A stretch of DNA of 64,000 nt from Anaerobacillus sp. CMMVII (GTDB taxonomy: Bacteria; Bacillota; Bacilli; Bacillales; Anaerobacillaceae). Positions 19,675-27,450 of the stretch are shown in pieces. The translations under genes were made by a program, and so were the position numbers. Positions within the stretch are counted from its first letter, which is position 1. Every line of letters begins with the position of its first letter. The stretch spans positions 372,001-436,000 of the forward strand of contig NZ_JACEHK010000015.1 of assembly GCF_025377685.1 (NCBI RefSeq). Direction: 5' to 3'. A model generated the notes under the pieces. It did no database searches. It saw nothing but the letters and a program-made list of their open reading frames with translations, and had not been told where the DNA came from.

Positions 19675-21498
19675 ATGATTGTTCATAAACGAATTGTTGG
19701 TATGCTGGTTCTATTTAATGTCTTGTTGCTGGTATTTATCTTTAGGTTAGCTTATGTTCAATTGGTAGGGACCCATCATATCTCGAAGTATGATGTTGAT
19801 TTAGTGGAAGAAAGTATTAAACAACGTACGAAAAAGTTTATTCTACATTCTGGTCGTGGTTATTTCACTGATCGTCATGGTGAGTCCTTACATATGGATT
19901 ACTACCCTAGTTTGATTTTGTTCCCGTTTTTAAAAGAGCAACAATGGCCAGCCACTCAACTGGCTAACATACTTAATATTAATCCATTAACAATGATTGA
20001 AGCCGTTGAAATGGCAAATGAGCCTATCGTTTTTGAAGTACATGGAAAACGGCGGAAATTAACTATTGAAGAAATGAAGAAAATAAATGAGTTAAAAATT
20101 CCAGGAGTCTATGCTCATTACGTTCAAGAACGTGTTGAAAACATTGCCCCCCATTTAATAGGTGTTGTCGGTGAAAATGTTGAAGAAGTGAAACGTAGGT
20201 ACGGGACACAAGTAGAAAATGGGACTATATCAATCCATTCAGAAATTGGCGTTTCCGGAATGGAACGTTCTTTCGATCCTTTTTTAATCTCACAAGGACA
20301 TTCGGCATTATCTTATTTTGTTGACAATTTAAATAGACCCCTATTCGGCTTTGATGTACGGTATTCTGCTCCAGCTGATCCATATCACCCAACAGAGGTA
20401 GTAACTACTATTGATAAGGAAATACAAACTTATGTAACAAACGTATTAAAGGAAGAAGGTTTTACTAGTGGAGGAGCAGTAATTCTTGATGCGAAAACAA
20501 ATGACCTGCTGTCACTCGTCAGTTTTCCTACATTTAACGTTCATTTTCCCTTTGACCAAGGAGCGAAAAATCAAATGGTAACAGCCAATACGCCTGGTTC
20601 AATTTTTAAAATTGTTGTTGCTGCGGCCGCTATTGATTTAAATCTTGTTACTAAATTTGATTTATTTGATTGTAGCAAAAACATGTATGGGGACAAAGAA
20701 GATGTAAGACAATTAGGCAAGCTGACGTTCCAAGAGAGCTTTTCCCAGAGCTGTAATTACACGTTTACATTATTAGCTAATGAGTTACTAAAGAAGGATA
20801 AAGATATTTTAGAAACATATGCAAAAAAATTGGGGCTAGTGGATAAAGTAGGGTGGATCGGAGATGTCTACCGTTTGGAGGATATTGCCCATTTTCCTGA
20901 GGAAGAGGTAGGAACAATTATCATTGACGATGCAGACATCGGTGATAGTTACGCTATCGCCCAAACAGCAATCGGACAAAAAAATGTGCGACTAACTCCT
21001 CTCGCAGTAGCGAATATGTTAGCTACAATTGCCCGTGGTGGAGAGAAAAAGCAAGTTCGTAGTGCTTCAAAGATTAAATATGAAAATGGAACAACAGTAG
21101 TGGAGTTCCCTAGCCAATCGCTAGAAAGCGATGAACAAATCTCTTCTTATACAGCGATGCGCCTACAAGAGCTGCTTCGGTCAGTTGTGAAATTAGAAAA
21201 AGGAACAGCTTACTCATCTCTACAAAAATCTCCATACTCTGTAGCGGGAAAAACGGGAACGGCTCAAAAAGGTTTGAATAATGAGGAACATAGTCATTGG
21301 TTTGCTGGTTATTTTCCAGCTAACAATCCAAAGTATGTTATGGTTATCGTTGATCTAGATCACCAGAGTGGAACAATCAAAACGATGAAGGCGTATGAGA
21401 AGATCGTTCAATTTCTCTTTAATTATGAAAATAAAAATAAAACACTTCATTCGCGTGAATTTCATAATTACCTTAATCAAGCTACAGATAGAACTTAA
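19675..21498 (+). CDS. pbpI: class B penicillin-binding protein (PbpI/YrrR type)
   Basis: About 607 residues. One N-terminal membrane anchor (MLVLFNVLLLVFIFRLAYV), a dimerisation domain, then the transpeptidase with the active-site serine in TPGSIFKIV (about 308), SCN in SQSCNYTF (about 359) and KTGTAQKG (about 525). It crosslinks peptidoglycan, probably during sporulation or division, as PbpI does. ATG 19675 follows GGGAGGTGATG. The last 14 codons (EFHNYLNQATDRT and stop) are made of a repeat element found elsewhere in the window, so the natural C-terminus seems to have been replaced. Confidence 0.88.
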   Translation: MIVHKRIVGMLVLFNVLLLVFIFRLAYVQLVGTHHISKYDVDLVEESIKQRTKKFILHSGRGYFTDRHGESLHMDYYPSLILFPFLKEQQWPATQLANILNINPLTMIEAVEMANEPIVFEVHGKRRKLTIEEMKKINELKIPGVYAHYVQERVENIAPHLIGVVGENVEEVKRRYGTQVENGTISIHSEIGVSGMERSFDPFLISQGHSALSYFVDNLNRPLFGFDVRYSAPADPYHPTEVVTTIDKEIQTYVTNVLKEEGFTSGGAVILDAKTNDLLSLVSFPTFNVHFPFDQGAKNQMVTANTPGSIFKIVVAAAAIDLNLVTKFDLFDCSKNMYGDKEDVRQLGKLTFQESFSQSCNYTFTLLANELLKKDKDILETYAKKLGLVDKVGWIGDVYRLEDIAHFPEEEVGTIIIDDADIGDSYAIAQTAIGQKNVRLTPLAVANMLATIARGGEKKQVRSASKIKYENGTTVVEFPSQSLESDEQISSYTAMRLQELLRSVVKLEKGTAYSSLQKSPYSVAGKTGTAQKGLNNEEHSHWFAGYFPANNPKYVMVIVDLDHQSGTIKTMKAYEKIVQFLFNYENKNKTLHSREFHNYLNQATDRT

Positions 21499-21531
21499 TA
21501 GCCAAAAATAATGAATTATGAAGTTTATTAA
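21455..21531. repeat. TIR-type repeat, family 4, copy 1, inside the pbpI 3' end
   Basis: GTGAATTTCATAATTACC begins at 21455 and the complementary AATGAATTATGAAG ends near 21523. It shares both ends with 51219-51334 and 62595-62706 but lacks their central hairpin. It supplies the pbpI stop codon. Confidence 0.8.
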
Positions 21532-21624
21532 ATCATAAAAAATATTTTTTTCTCTTCTATTTATCGAAAAGATTGTAATATTTGATTATAATGGAGACTA
21601 GTAGTTAACATAGGAGGGATTAAA

Positions 21625-22266
21625 GTGAACGATCATTTTTATGGAGCTCGGAGTCAGAAACGGAAACGAAAGAGAGCGGATAAAATCTTAAATATCTCAA
21701 TAGGTGTCGTTATTTTTCTCATTTTGTTAATTGGTGGTCAGCTACTTATTGGTGGGAAATCCGCAGATCCAGTGGTTAGCGATAAACTTGTAGACCCTGA
21801 AACTAAAGGGGAAAATACTGAAACAGAATTAGATACTGAAGACCTGTCTACAGATGACTCAGAGGAAGCTGAGGAAACAGAAGAAACTGATCATGGTTCA
21901 GGTACTTCTGAGCAACCATCTTCAGGAGAAGAGCCAGAAACGACAACTGAAGAAGAAGCCACGACTCTTTCTACCGGTCAATGGGCACCGATTGGAACGG
22001 TTCAGCAAGAACCATTTGCTGCTGTTTATGAAAAGGATCATGTAAACTGGGAAGAGATGATTAGAGCATTTCAAGTAGCAACCGGTTTAGGGGATAACAT
22101 GATATTATGGAGAGTTAAAAATGGTGGAGACCACCAAAGTGCCTTCGGTTACGTTTCTGATTCTGAAAATAGTAATACTCCTTTTAGAGTAAGAATTGAG
22201 TGGGTGACCAATGAAGGTTGGATGCCTGTAAGTGTAGAGCTATTAAATGAAAATCCTTACAAATAA
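21625..22266 (+). CDS. yrrS: YrrS-like membrane-anchored protein (DUF1510)
   Basis: A 213-residue protein: basic start (RSQKRKRKRADK), one membrane segment ISIGVVIFLILLIGGQLLIGG, then a low-complexity acidic linker rich in E, T and S (residues about 50-115), and a C-terminal globular domain (WAPIGTVQQEPFAAVYEK, and WRVKNGGDHQSAFGY). This layout is YrrS. The role is not defined; adjacency to pbpI suggests an envelope function. GTG start after GGAGGG. Confidence 0.85.
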   Translation: MNDHFYGARSQKRKRKRADKILNISIGVVIFLILLIGGQLLIGGKSADPVVSDKLVDPETKGENTETELDTEDLSTDDSEEAEETEETDHGSGTSEQPSSGEEPETTTEEEATTLSTGQWAPIGTVQQEPFAAVYEKDHVNWEEMIRAFQVATGLGDNMILWRVKNGGDHQSAFGYVSDSENSNTPFRVRIEWVTNEGWMPVSVELLNENPYK

Positions 22267-22318
22267 AAATTAACTTAAAATAATAGAGAAAAAGCATCTT
22301 GGAAAGGAAATAGTATTT

Positions 22319-23014
22319 ATGAGAATTGGAATTATTGGCGCAATGGATGAAGAAGTAGAACTATTAATAGAAAAACTTGAAAACAAAAAAGAGGAAACAA
22401 TTGCTGGGTCTGAGTTCTACATAGGGACTTTAAATGGAATGGATGTAATACTGTTAAAATCAGGTATTGGTAAGGTTAATGCAGCCATCGGTACAACATT
22501 ACTTATCGAAAAGTTTAAGCCAAACTACATCATAAATACAGGATCTGCAGGCGGTTTTGAGCAATCGTTAAAAGTAGGTGACATTGTTATTTCTTCAGAG
22601 GTTCGCTATAACGATGTAGATGCTACTGTTTTTGGCTATGAATTTGGTCAGGTACCAAGAATGCCAGCCTTTTATGAGCCAAGTGAAATGCTTGTCTCTG
22701 TAGCAGAAAAAAGCGCAGCAGAAGTAGGGGTTCACTCCGTAAAAGGATTAATCCTGTCTGGAGATTCGTTTATGAGCGATGAAAATAAGGTCTTTGAACT
22801 TAAAGAAAAGTTCGTTGATGCCTATTGTTCAGAAATGGAAGCTGGGGCCATTGCACAGGTTTGTTATCAATTTCAATGCCCATTTGTCATTATTCGTTCG
22901 TTAAGTGATATCGCAGGTAGTGATGCAAAAATGTCATACGATCAATTTCTAAAAACAGCATCAGTTAATTCAGCAAATCTCGTCTTATTAATGGTTGAAC
23001 AATTGAAAAATTAA
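22319..23014 (+). CDS. mtnN: 5'-methylthioadenosine/S-adenosylhomocysteine nucleosidase
   Basis: A 231-residue nucleoside phosphorylase-fold enzyme. [17 protein letters not shown] carries the catalytic Glu, GDSFMSD the ribose/metal region, [12 protein letters not shown] the substrate Glu and [10 protein letters not shown] the catalytic Asp. It hydrolyses MTA and SAH, recycling methionine and freeing adenine. In B. subtilis it lies in a yrrT-mtnN-mccA-mccB-yrhC operon; here yrrT and mccAB are absent and mtnN is followed by yrhC alone. Confidence 0.95.
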   Translation: MRIGIIGAMDEEVELLIEKLENKKEETIAGSEFYIGTLNGMDVILLKSGIGKVNAAIGTTLLIEKFKPNYIINTGSAGGFEQSLKVGDIVISSEVRYNDVDATVFGYEFGQVPRMPAFYEPSEMLVSVAEKSAAEVGVHSVKGLILSGDSFMSDENKVFELKEKFVDAYCSEMEAGAIAQVCYQFQCPFVIIRSLSDIAGSDAKMSYDQFLKTASVNSANLVLLMVEQLKN

Positions 23015-23022
23015 TATTTCAA

Positions 23023-23053
23023 GAGGCTAACACAAATGTGTTGGCCTCTTTTT
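23023..23053 (+). terminator. rho-independent terminator after mtnN
   Basis: GAGGC-T-AACACA pairs with TGTGTT-G-GCCTC, with T run. So mtnN and yrhC are probably separate units here. Confidence 0.9.
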
Positions 23054-23156
23054 GGATTTATTTGCATTTAAACTCTAACTCTTATACATGTTATACTGAT
23101 ATAGTATTGAGTGGTAAAAAACGCTCAACTTTTTCATAGAGTTGGAGGTTATTAAT

Positions 23157-23405
23157 ATGGCAGATAAAACAACCAATGTTACTAAGATATTAGAGGATAA
23201 AATTGCAGACTATAAGCGCTTTGCATTTATTTTGTTAGCACTTACGATTTTTCTATTTCTTGGCTTAATTGTACCTAATGAAGGAGTTAGCCAAAATCAA
23301 CAGTTAGTTTTAATAGGCTTGAGTATCAGCTCACTAATTCTTGCGGCAGTCTTTCATAAAAAAGCAATGAAATACAAGGAACAACTTTATAGTGAAGAAA
23401 ACTAA
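23157..23405 (+). CDS. yrhC: YrhC-like small membrane protein
   Basis: An 82-residue protein with two membrane segments (FAFILLALTIFLFLGLIVP and QLVLIGLSISSLILAAVFH) and charged ends, as in YrhC. Function unknown. ATG 23157 follows TTGGAGG. It has its own upstream space after the mtnN terminator. Confidence 0.75.
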   Translation: MADKTTNVTKILEDKIADYKRFAFILLALTIFLFLGLIVPNEGVSQNQQLVLIGLSISSLILAAVFHKKAMKYKEQLYSEEN

Positions 23406-23432
23406 AACCTCTACTTAGAATTGTAGAGGTTT
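23405..23432. terminator. bidirectional terminator between yrhC and YIP1-like gene
   Basis: AAACCTCTAC / GTAGAGGTTT, ten perfect pairs with loop TTAGAATT and A/T tails on both sides, between convergent genes. Confidence 0.85.
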
Positions 23433-23451
23433 CTTTGTTTCAACGAAATAT

Positions 23452-24024
23452 TTAGGAAGGCGGTAAGACAATGTAATAAATACTGATATAAAAAATAAAT
23501 GCCAATAAAACAGCTACATATGCCCGCCAAGGAACAAATTGTTGAGTTACCTCAACCACCTTAGAACAGATTAAATAAATCCATAATACTGCGACAATCA
23601 TTGTTGTAAACATCAGTGGTGTCATTGGTGTCCCAACTTGAAGGGAAATGAAAGCCGGTAAAGCAATAACAGAAGGAATGAGTGCAAAAGTAGTATTTCG
23701 GTATAATACGCCCAACAAGCCTCGTCCACTTAAGCCTTTTGATCCAGCCCATAATAATAATGAAAGACCTACTTTTGTAATCAAAATCATTAGGATCCCA
23801 AAAAATAAAAACAGCCCTGGAACGATTGTTTGTCGTAAAATTGGAGTTTCAAATGAGGCAATTGTTTCACTATTTATTGAAATTGCGGTGTAGCCATAGA
23901 CTAATCCTAATAAAACAGTGATACACATGCTTAGTAATTTCCAACTGCTTTTAGGTTCGGAAAGCTGCTGTATGGCTTCTTTGTCTAGTATGAGTGCTTT
24001 AAAAATTAAAATGACCTCTTTCAT
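23452..24024 (-). CDS. YIP1-family integral membrane protein
   Basis: A 190-residue protein with about five membrane segments (LLSMCITVLLGLVYGYTAI, VPGLFLFFGILMILITKVG, LMFTTMIVAVLWIYLICSK, VAVLLAFIFYISIYYIVLP). A short cytoplasmic start (DKEAIQQLSEPKSSWK) is typical of Bacillus YIP1 proteins. Function unknown; it is not obviously linked to its neighbours. RBS GGAGGGG precedes the ATG. Confidence 0.7.
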   Translation of the reverse strand: MKEVILIFKALILDKEAIQQLSEPKSSWKLLSMCITVLLGLVYGYTAISINSETIASFETPILRQTIVPGLFLFFGILMILITKVGLSLLLWAGSKGLSGRGLLGVLYRNTTFALIPSVIALPAFISLQVGTPMTPLMFTTMIVAVLWIYLICSKVVEVTQQFVPWRAYVAVLLAFIFYISIYYIVLPPS

Positions 24025-24069
24025 ATTCCCCCTCCTAGTTATAACGAATTCTAAATAATAAGGTTAAAT

Positions 24070-24124
24070 ACATGAAGTGACACAAAAGCAATGGTAACAA
24101 AGGTTGCTCAAGGTCACTTCATGT
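24070..24124. other. inverted repeat downstream of the symporter gene
   Basis: ACATGAAGTGAC and GTCACTTCATGT pair perfectly over 12 bases, with inner AGCAA/TTGCT pairing. It lies between two minus-strand genes and lacks a clear T tail, so it may be a processing or stabilising hairpin for the symporter mRNA. Confidence 0.5.
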
Positions 24125-24264
24125 TAAATTCTACCTTTAATTGTATCTGCATGTCTATACTTTTAATTACACTGCTCGATAAGATTGGCGGGCACCTCTT
24201 CTAACCTACTATTCGATTAGAAACGGAAGCAGTCGGTCTACGCTGAAACTAAATTGTTTCTTAA

Positions 24265-25914
24265 TTAAAACTGCCATGGCATGATCGCCCAAATGGCTAC
24301 TAATGCACAGACAAAAGTAATGATAAATGCTCCTAAACTACTGTTGTAACGCTTTGGATTAATATCAGTCCAGCCGTGAATTCTTTCAACAAGCTTGTTA
24401 ATTTCGACTTTAGACGTTTCATCATTCAATGAAGGGATACGGTTAGTGATATAAGAGACAACAATTAAGATTACAAAACTAAGTGGGACAGCAAGCATTC
24501 CCCCAGATAATCCCATACTATCAGTTAACGCATGACCACTAACAACGATTTCTGGGAACACGAATGGAGAAACGACGACATAGAGAATTCCTCCAAAGAG
24601 AGAAGCTGCAATTGCGCCATAACGGTTGGCCTGCTTCCACCAAACTCCCATAATAATGAGTGGAGCATTCGTCGTACCAGCTAAACCAAAGGCCCAGAGA
24701 ATACTTACGATTAAAAAGGCTGGTGGCTCTATAGCTAAAAGTACAGCTGCAATACCACCTAGGGCAATAGAAATATAGCCCAATCTTACTTTTGTTTTAT
24801 TTGTTAAATTAGGCTTAAGTGTTGTTACGATGTCTTGAGAAATTAGAGCACCAATAGCTAGAAGGTTACCACTTAATGTAGATAAACCAGCAGAGATAGC
24901 CCCGGCAATAACTAAGGCCGTAACCCACTCTGGGTTATATACTAAATTTAAGATGATCGTTAATTTGTCTGTGTCTCCTGGAGCAATGAACGTACCATTA
25001 GCGGTCATTTCAAATACTCCAGCAAAGCCCATGGTATAAGTTGCTGAGAAAACCAATCCAAGTGCTAACGCGAACCAAATCATTGCCGAACGAGCGCTCT
25101 TTAAGCTTGATGCAGTATAAACACGCATCGCTAAGTGAGGTAATCCTAGAGATCCAATCGTAAGCGCCGGTATTAGAGCAACGTACCATTTAACAGAATA
25201 TTGATAATCAAAGAAACCAGGTAAAGCTTCTAACATGGCTGGTACCATATCAGAGTAGAAAAGAGGTGGGAAAAACCAACCCGTACTTCCCATCGCCTTC
25301 ATAATAGCCCCTAATGGAACGATAAACATTAAAGCAATAATAACCATCTGGATGGCAGCGTTATTCGTTGCACCACTCATTCCACCCATAGTTACATAAC
25401 CGATGATTAGGATACCACCAACAATTAAACCAGTCATATAAGGAATTCCTAATAATGTTTCAAACGTAACCGCAACACCAATCATTTGTCCTAATGCATA
25501 CATGATTGATACGAGGATCATCCAAAGGGCAGCAATTATTGATGCTGATTTGCCATAACGGTCTCTAATAAAGTGAGTTGGAGAGAATGCACCCATCCTA
25601 CGTAAACTTACACCGTAAATGATCGTAATTAATGGAATAGCTAAAATAAATTGGATCCATAGCATAACAAATGGAGCTTGAAGACGTAATATAAGTGCCG
25701 TAACCCCTAAAAATGTTGCCAAACTCATGTAGGTAGAGGCCATTGCCAAGCCATTTGTGATCGGACCTACCCCACCTTTAGTGGCGTATAAATCTTGGAC
25801 TGAAGAACTTGCACGGTTTGAAAGATAGGCAACAACGTAAAACAGGACGAACGTTAAAATAACTATGATAATACCAACTAGCGGATTACTTATTTGCCAA
25901 ACTTGATCTTCCAT
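24265..25914 (-). CDS. sodium/solute symporter (acetate or monocarboxylate type)
   Basis: A 549-residue solute:sodium symporter family protein with about 13 membrane segments. Family motifs include YATKGGVGPITNGLAMASTYMS near residue 45, LGLPHLAMRVYTA, and AISAGLSTLSGNLLAIGALIS, the Na-binding region. The closest known types are ActP/MctC carriers of acetate and other short monocarboxylates. A small membrane gene ends 1 base upstream, and a cre site precedes the pair, as expected for a catabolite-repressed acetate carrier. The precise substrate is inferred. Confidence 0.85.
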   Translation of the reverse strand: MEDQVWQISNPLVGIIIVILTFVLFYVVAYLSNRASSSVQDLYATKGGVGPITNGLAMASTYMSLATFLGVTALILRLQAPFVMLWIQFILAIPLITIIYGVSLRRMGAFSPTHFIRDRYGKSASIIAALWMILVSIMYALGQMIGVAVTFETLLGIPYMTGLIVGGILIIGYVTMGGMSGATNNAAIQMVIIALMFIVPLGAIMKAMGSTGWFFPPLFYSDMVPAMLEALPGFFDYQYSVKWYVALIPALTIGSLGLPHLAMRVYTASSLKSARSAMIWFALALGLVFSATYTMGFAGVFEMTANGTFIAPGDTDKLTIILNLVYNPEWVTALVIAGAISAGLSTLSGNLLAIGALISQDIVTTLKPNLTNKTKVRLGYISIALGGIAAVLLAIEPPAFLIVSILWAFGLAGTTNAPLIIMGVWWKQANRYGAIAASLFGGILYVVVSPFVFPEIVVSGHALTDSMGLSGGMLAVPLSFVILIVVSYITNRIPSLNDETSKVEINKLVERIHGWTDINPKRYNSSLGAFIITFVCALVAIWAIMPWQF

Positions 25915-25915
25915 T

Positions 25916-26185
25916 CTAGATTACCCCCTTTCCGCTTTGCTTTTCATTCTCTTGATTTTCTTTTTCAATAGCTTCATCAATGTGATTACCAATTTTTCCA
26001 GAAATGATAGTTAACCCAAGAACACCAAACCAACCAACTAGGATAGGAACAATGTACATAATTGGAAACCCGAATAAGTACCCTTCAACTGGAAAAAGTG
26101 AAAAGAATACACCTAAGTGACCCGAAATTACAAGAATCAATGACATAATAATGGTGAACCAAACTTCCTTTTTATAAGCGTCCAT
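25916..26185 (-). CDS. small membrane subunit of the symporter
   Basis: An 89-residue protein with two membrane segments (VWFTIIMSLILVISGHLG and PIMYIVPILVGWFGVLGLT) and a charged C-terminus (HIDEAIEKENQENEKQ). Small two-helix partners of this kind commonly precede SSS-family carriers; the exact DUF is uncertain. Start at 26185 follows AAAGGGGGA; the longer frame to 26227 begins upstream of this site. Stop is one base before the symporter ATG. Confidence 0.75.
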   Translation of the reverse strand: MDAYKKEVWFTIIMSLILVISGHLGVFFSLFPVEGYLFGFPIMYIVPILVGWFGVLGLTIISGKIGNHIDEAIEKENQENEKQSGKGVI

Positions 26186-26415
26186 AAAAAAAATCCCCCT
26201 TTTAAAGTGAAATACTTCTGTTCCCATCTAGATTGGTACGTTAACTATGTCTACTTTGATTTTGTAATTGAGTAAAAGTATCGTTACGACGATTAGTGGA
26301 ATCTGAGCGAGTGCTCAATCAAGATTAAAAAATAAAAGGTAAACTAAACAAGAACAGTAAAATTTAAAAATCTCCCCCCCTCTAGGCATAAAAAATTAAA
26401 TACTCTTCTGATTTG

Positions 26416-26444
26416 AATTTACAATAAAAAGTAATCGTTTTCAA
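26416..26444 (-). promoter_or_regulatory. predicted promoter with overlapping CcpA cre site for the symporter pair
   Basis: On the minus strand TTGAAAACGATTACT (26444 down to 26430) fits the cre consensus WTGNAANCGNWNNCW at every position. TTGAAA also serves as a -35 box, followed after 17 bases by TAAATT. That leaves a leader of about 230 bases before the small subunit gene. The remaining 26186-26713 interval shows no gene. Confidence 0.6.
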
Positions 26445-26713
26445 GGATAAATTTAGAAAATTTAAAATTTTTAAATTAATGAAAATAAGATTATTTTAGC
26501 GGTATACTTTCTAAGGATGAATTAGAGGTTGTAGGAGTTCTTATTCGGATTTATATTATTATATTGAAAGAACTGATTGATCAAAACTATCTGATAAAGT
26601 ATATTAACAAAATGTTTAACATTTAATTAAATATCTTCCAATTTCTTTGGTAAAATAAGATAATGGTATCAGCTATAATAATTAAAAACTTAATCTAAAA
26701 GGAGTTTTCTTAA

Positions 26714-26959
26714 ATGAAACTGAAAGTATTAACACCAATTTTTGCCGAAGCAGCTAGCAAGCTAGTGAATACGACAAGTAAGTATCCTGAAACCATCTTA
26801 CTTAAAAAAGACCATTGGGTAATCGACGCAAAAAGTTTACTAGGAGTACTTGCAATTGCTTTACAGCCTGGTCAAGTTGTCGAATTTAGTACAGAAACAG
26901 ACGCTGAAGAGCTTATCGCAGAATTAAAGGATTTAGGTCTATTTGAAAAGGCAGAATAA
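26714..26959 (+). CDS. HPr/Crh-like protein lacking the phosphorylatable histidine
   Basis: An 81-residue HPr-fold protein. Aligning IFAEAASKLVNTTSKY with HPr GIHARPATLLVQTASKF puts Phe10 at the place of His15, so it cannot accept phosphate from PEP-driven EI. The second site is kept: KSLLGVLAI has Ser41 at the place of HPr Ser46, as in Crh. A role as a regulatory Crh-type partner of CcpA is therefore plausible. It is divergent from the cre-controlled symporter. RBS AAAGGAG. Confidence 0.75.
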   Translation: MKLKVLTPIFAEAASKLVNTTSKYPETILLKKDHWVIDAKSLLGVLAIALQPGQVVEFSTETDAEELIAELKDLGLFEKAE

Positions 26960-26963
26960 AAAG

Positions 26964-27000
26964 GATTGGTCTCCAAATACTTGGAGATCAATCTTTTTTT
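26964..27000 (+). terminator. rho-independent terminator after the Crh-like gene
   Basis: GATTG-G-TCTCCAA pairs with TTGGAGA-T-CAATC around ATAC, with seven T. Confidence 0.92.
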
Positions 27001-27035
27001 AAAAGATAAGAATGTATAAAATTTCAACGTAATAA

Positions 27036-27226
27036 CTGTCTAGCTCCAAGACACATCAATGAAGTTACTTCATTGCAGTTTTTGCGACGAGTAAACGTAG
27101 TGACGCAGGAGCACCGCCCAGCCCCTCGAGGTCAAATAACCTTCGAGAATAAAAGTGAAAGAGCACACTTTTATTCTCGAAGAACATTTGCTAGTCGGGG
27201 CTTAACAGGGCGCTTGCGCTTTTCTT
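27036..27226. repeat. family 2 structured repeat, single diverged copy
   Basis: Shares TCTAGCTCC, CCTCGAGGTCAAATAACC, GAACATTTGC and GGCGCTTGCGCTTTTC with the tandem units at 14548-14815. Its inner stem is a perfect 16 pairs (27142-27157 with 27166-27181) whose outer half differs in sequence from the other copies yet still pairs. The closing stem is AGCCCC / GGGGCT here versus AGCTCC / GGAGCT there. It also has an extra left module with CAATGAAG-T-TACTTCATTG. Confidence 0.75.
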
Positions 27227-27354
27227 AGATCATTTTATTAATCCAATTCAGTAAATATAATCTAGCCGTTCAACTGTTCGTTCAGGTTCGCCACTACGAA
27301 TTTATAGTTTGGAAACAGCAAGTGCTCTCTAAGATGGAAAGCTGTGCTTCTTTT

Positions 27355-27394
27355 AGGAAACCGTTTGCACAAAGTTAACATGATAGAGTATGAT
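27355..27394 (+). promoter_or_regulatory. sigma-A promoter overlapped by a cre site, for the GH13 gene
   Basis: TTGCAC (27365-27370) and TATGAT (27389-27394) are 18 bases apart. AGGAAACCGTTTGCA (27355-27369) matches the cre consensus with one mismatch (second position) and covers the -35 box, so CcpA binding would block the promoter when glucose is present. Confidence 0.75.
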
Positions 27395-27450
27395 TGAACA
27401 TATTGGCTATACTTTATATGTATAAAGGTAAGGGAGATGACTAAATAACT

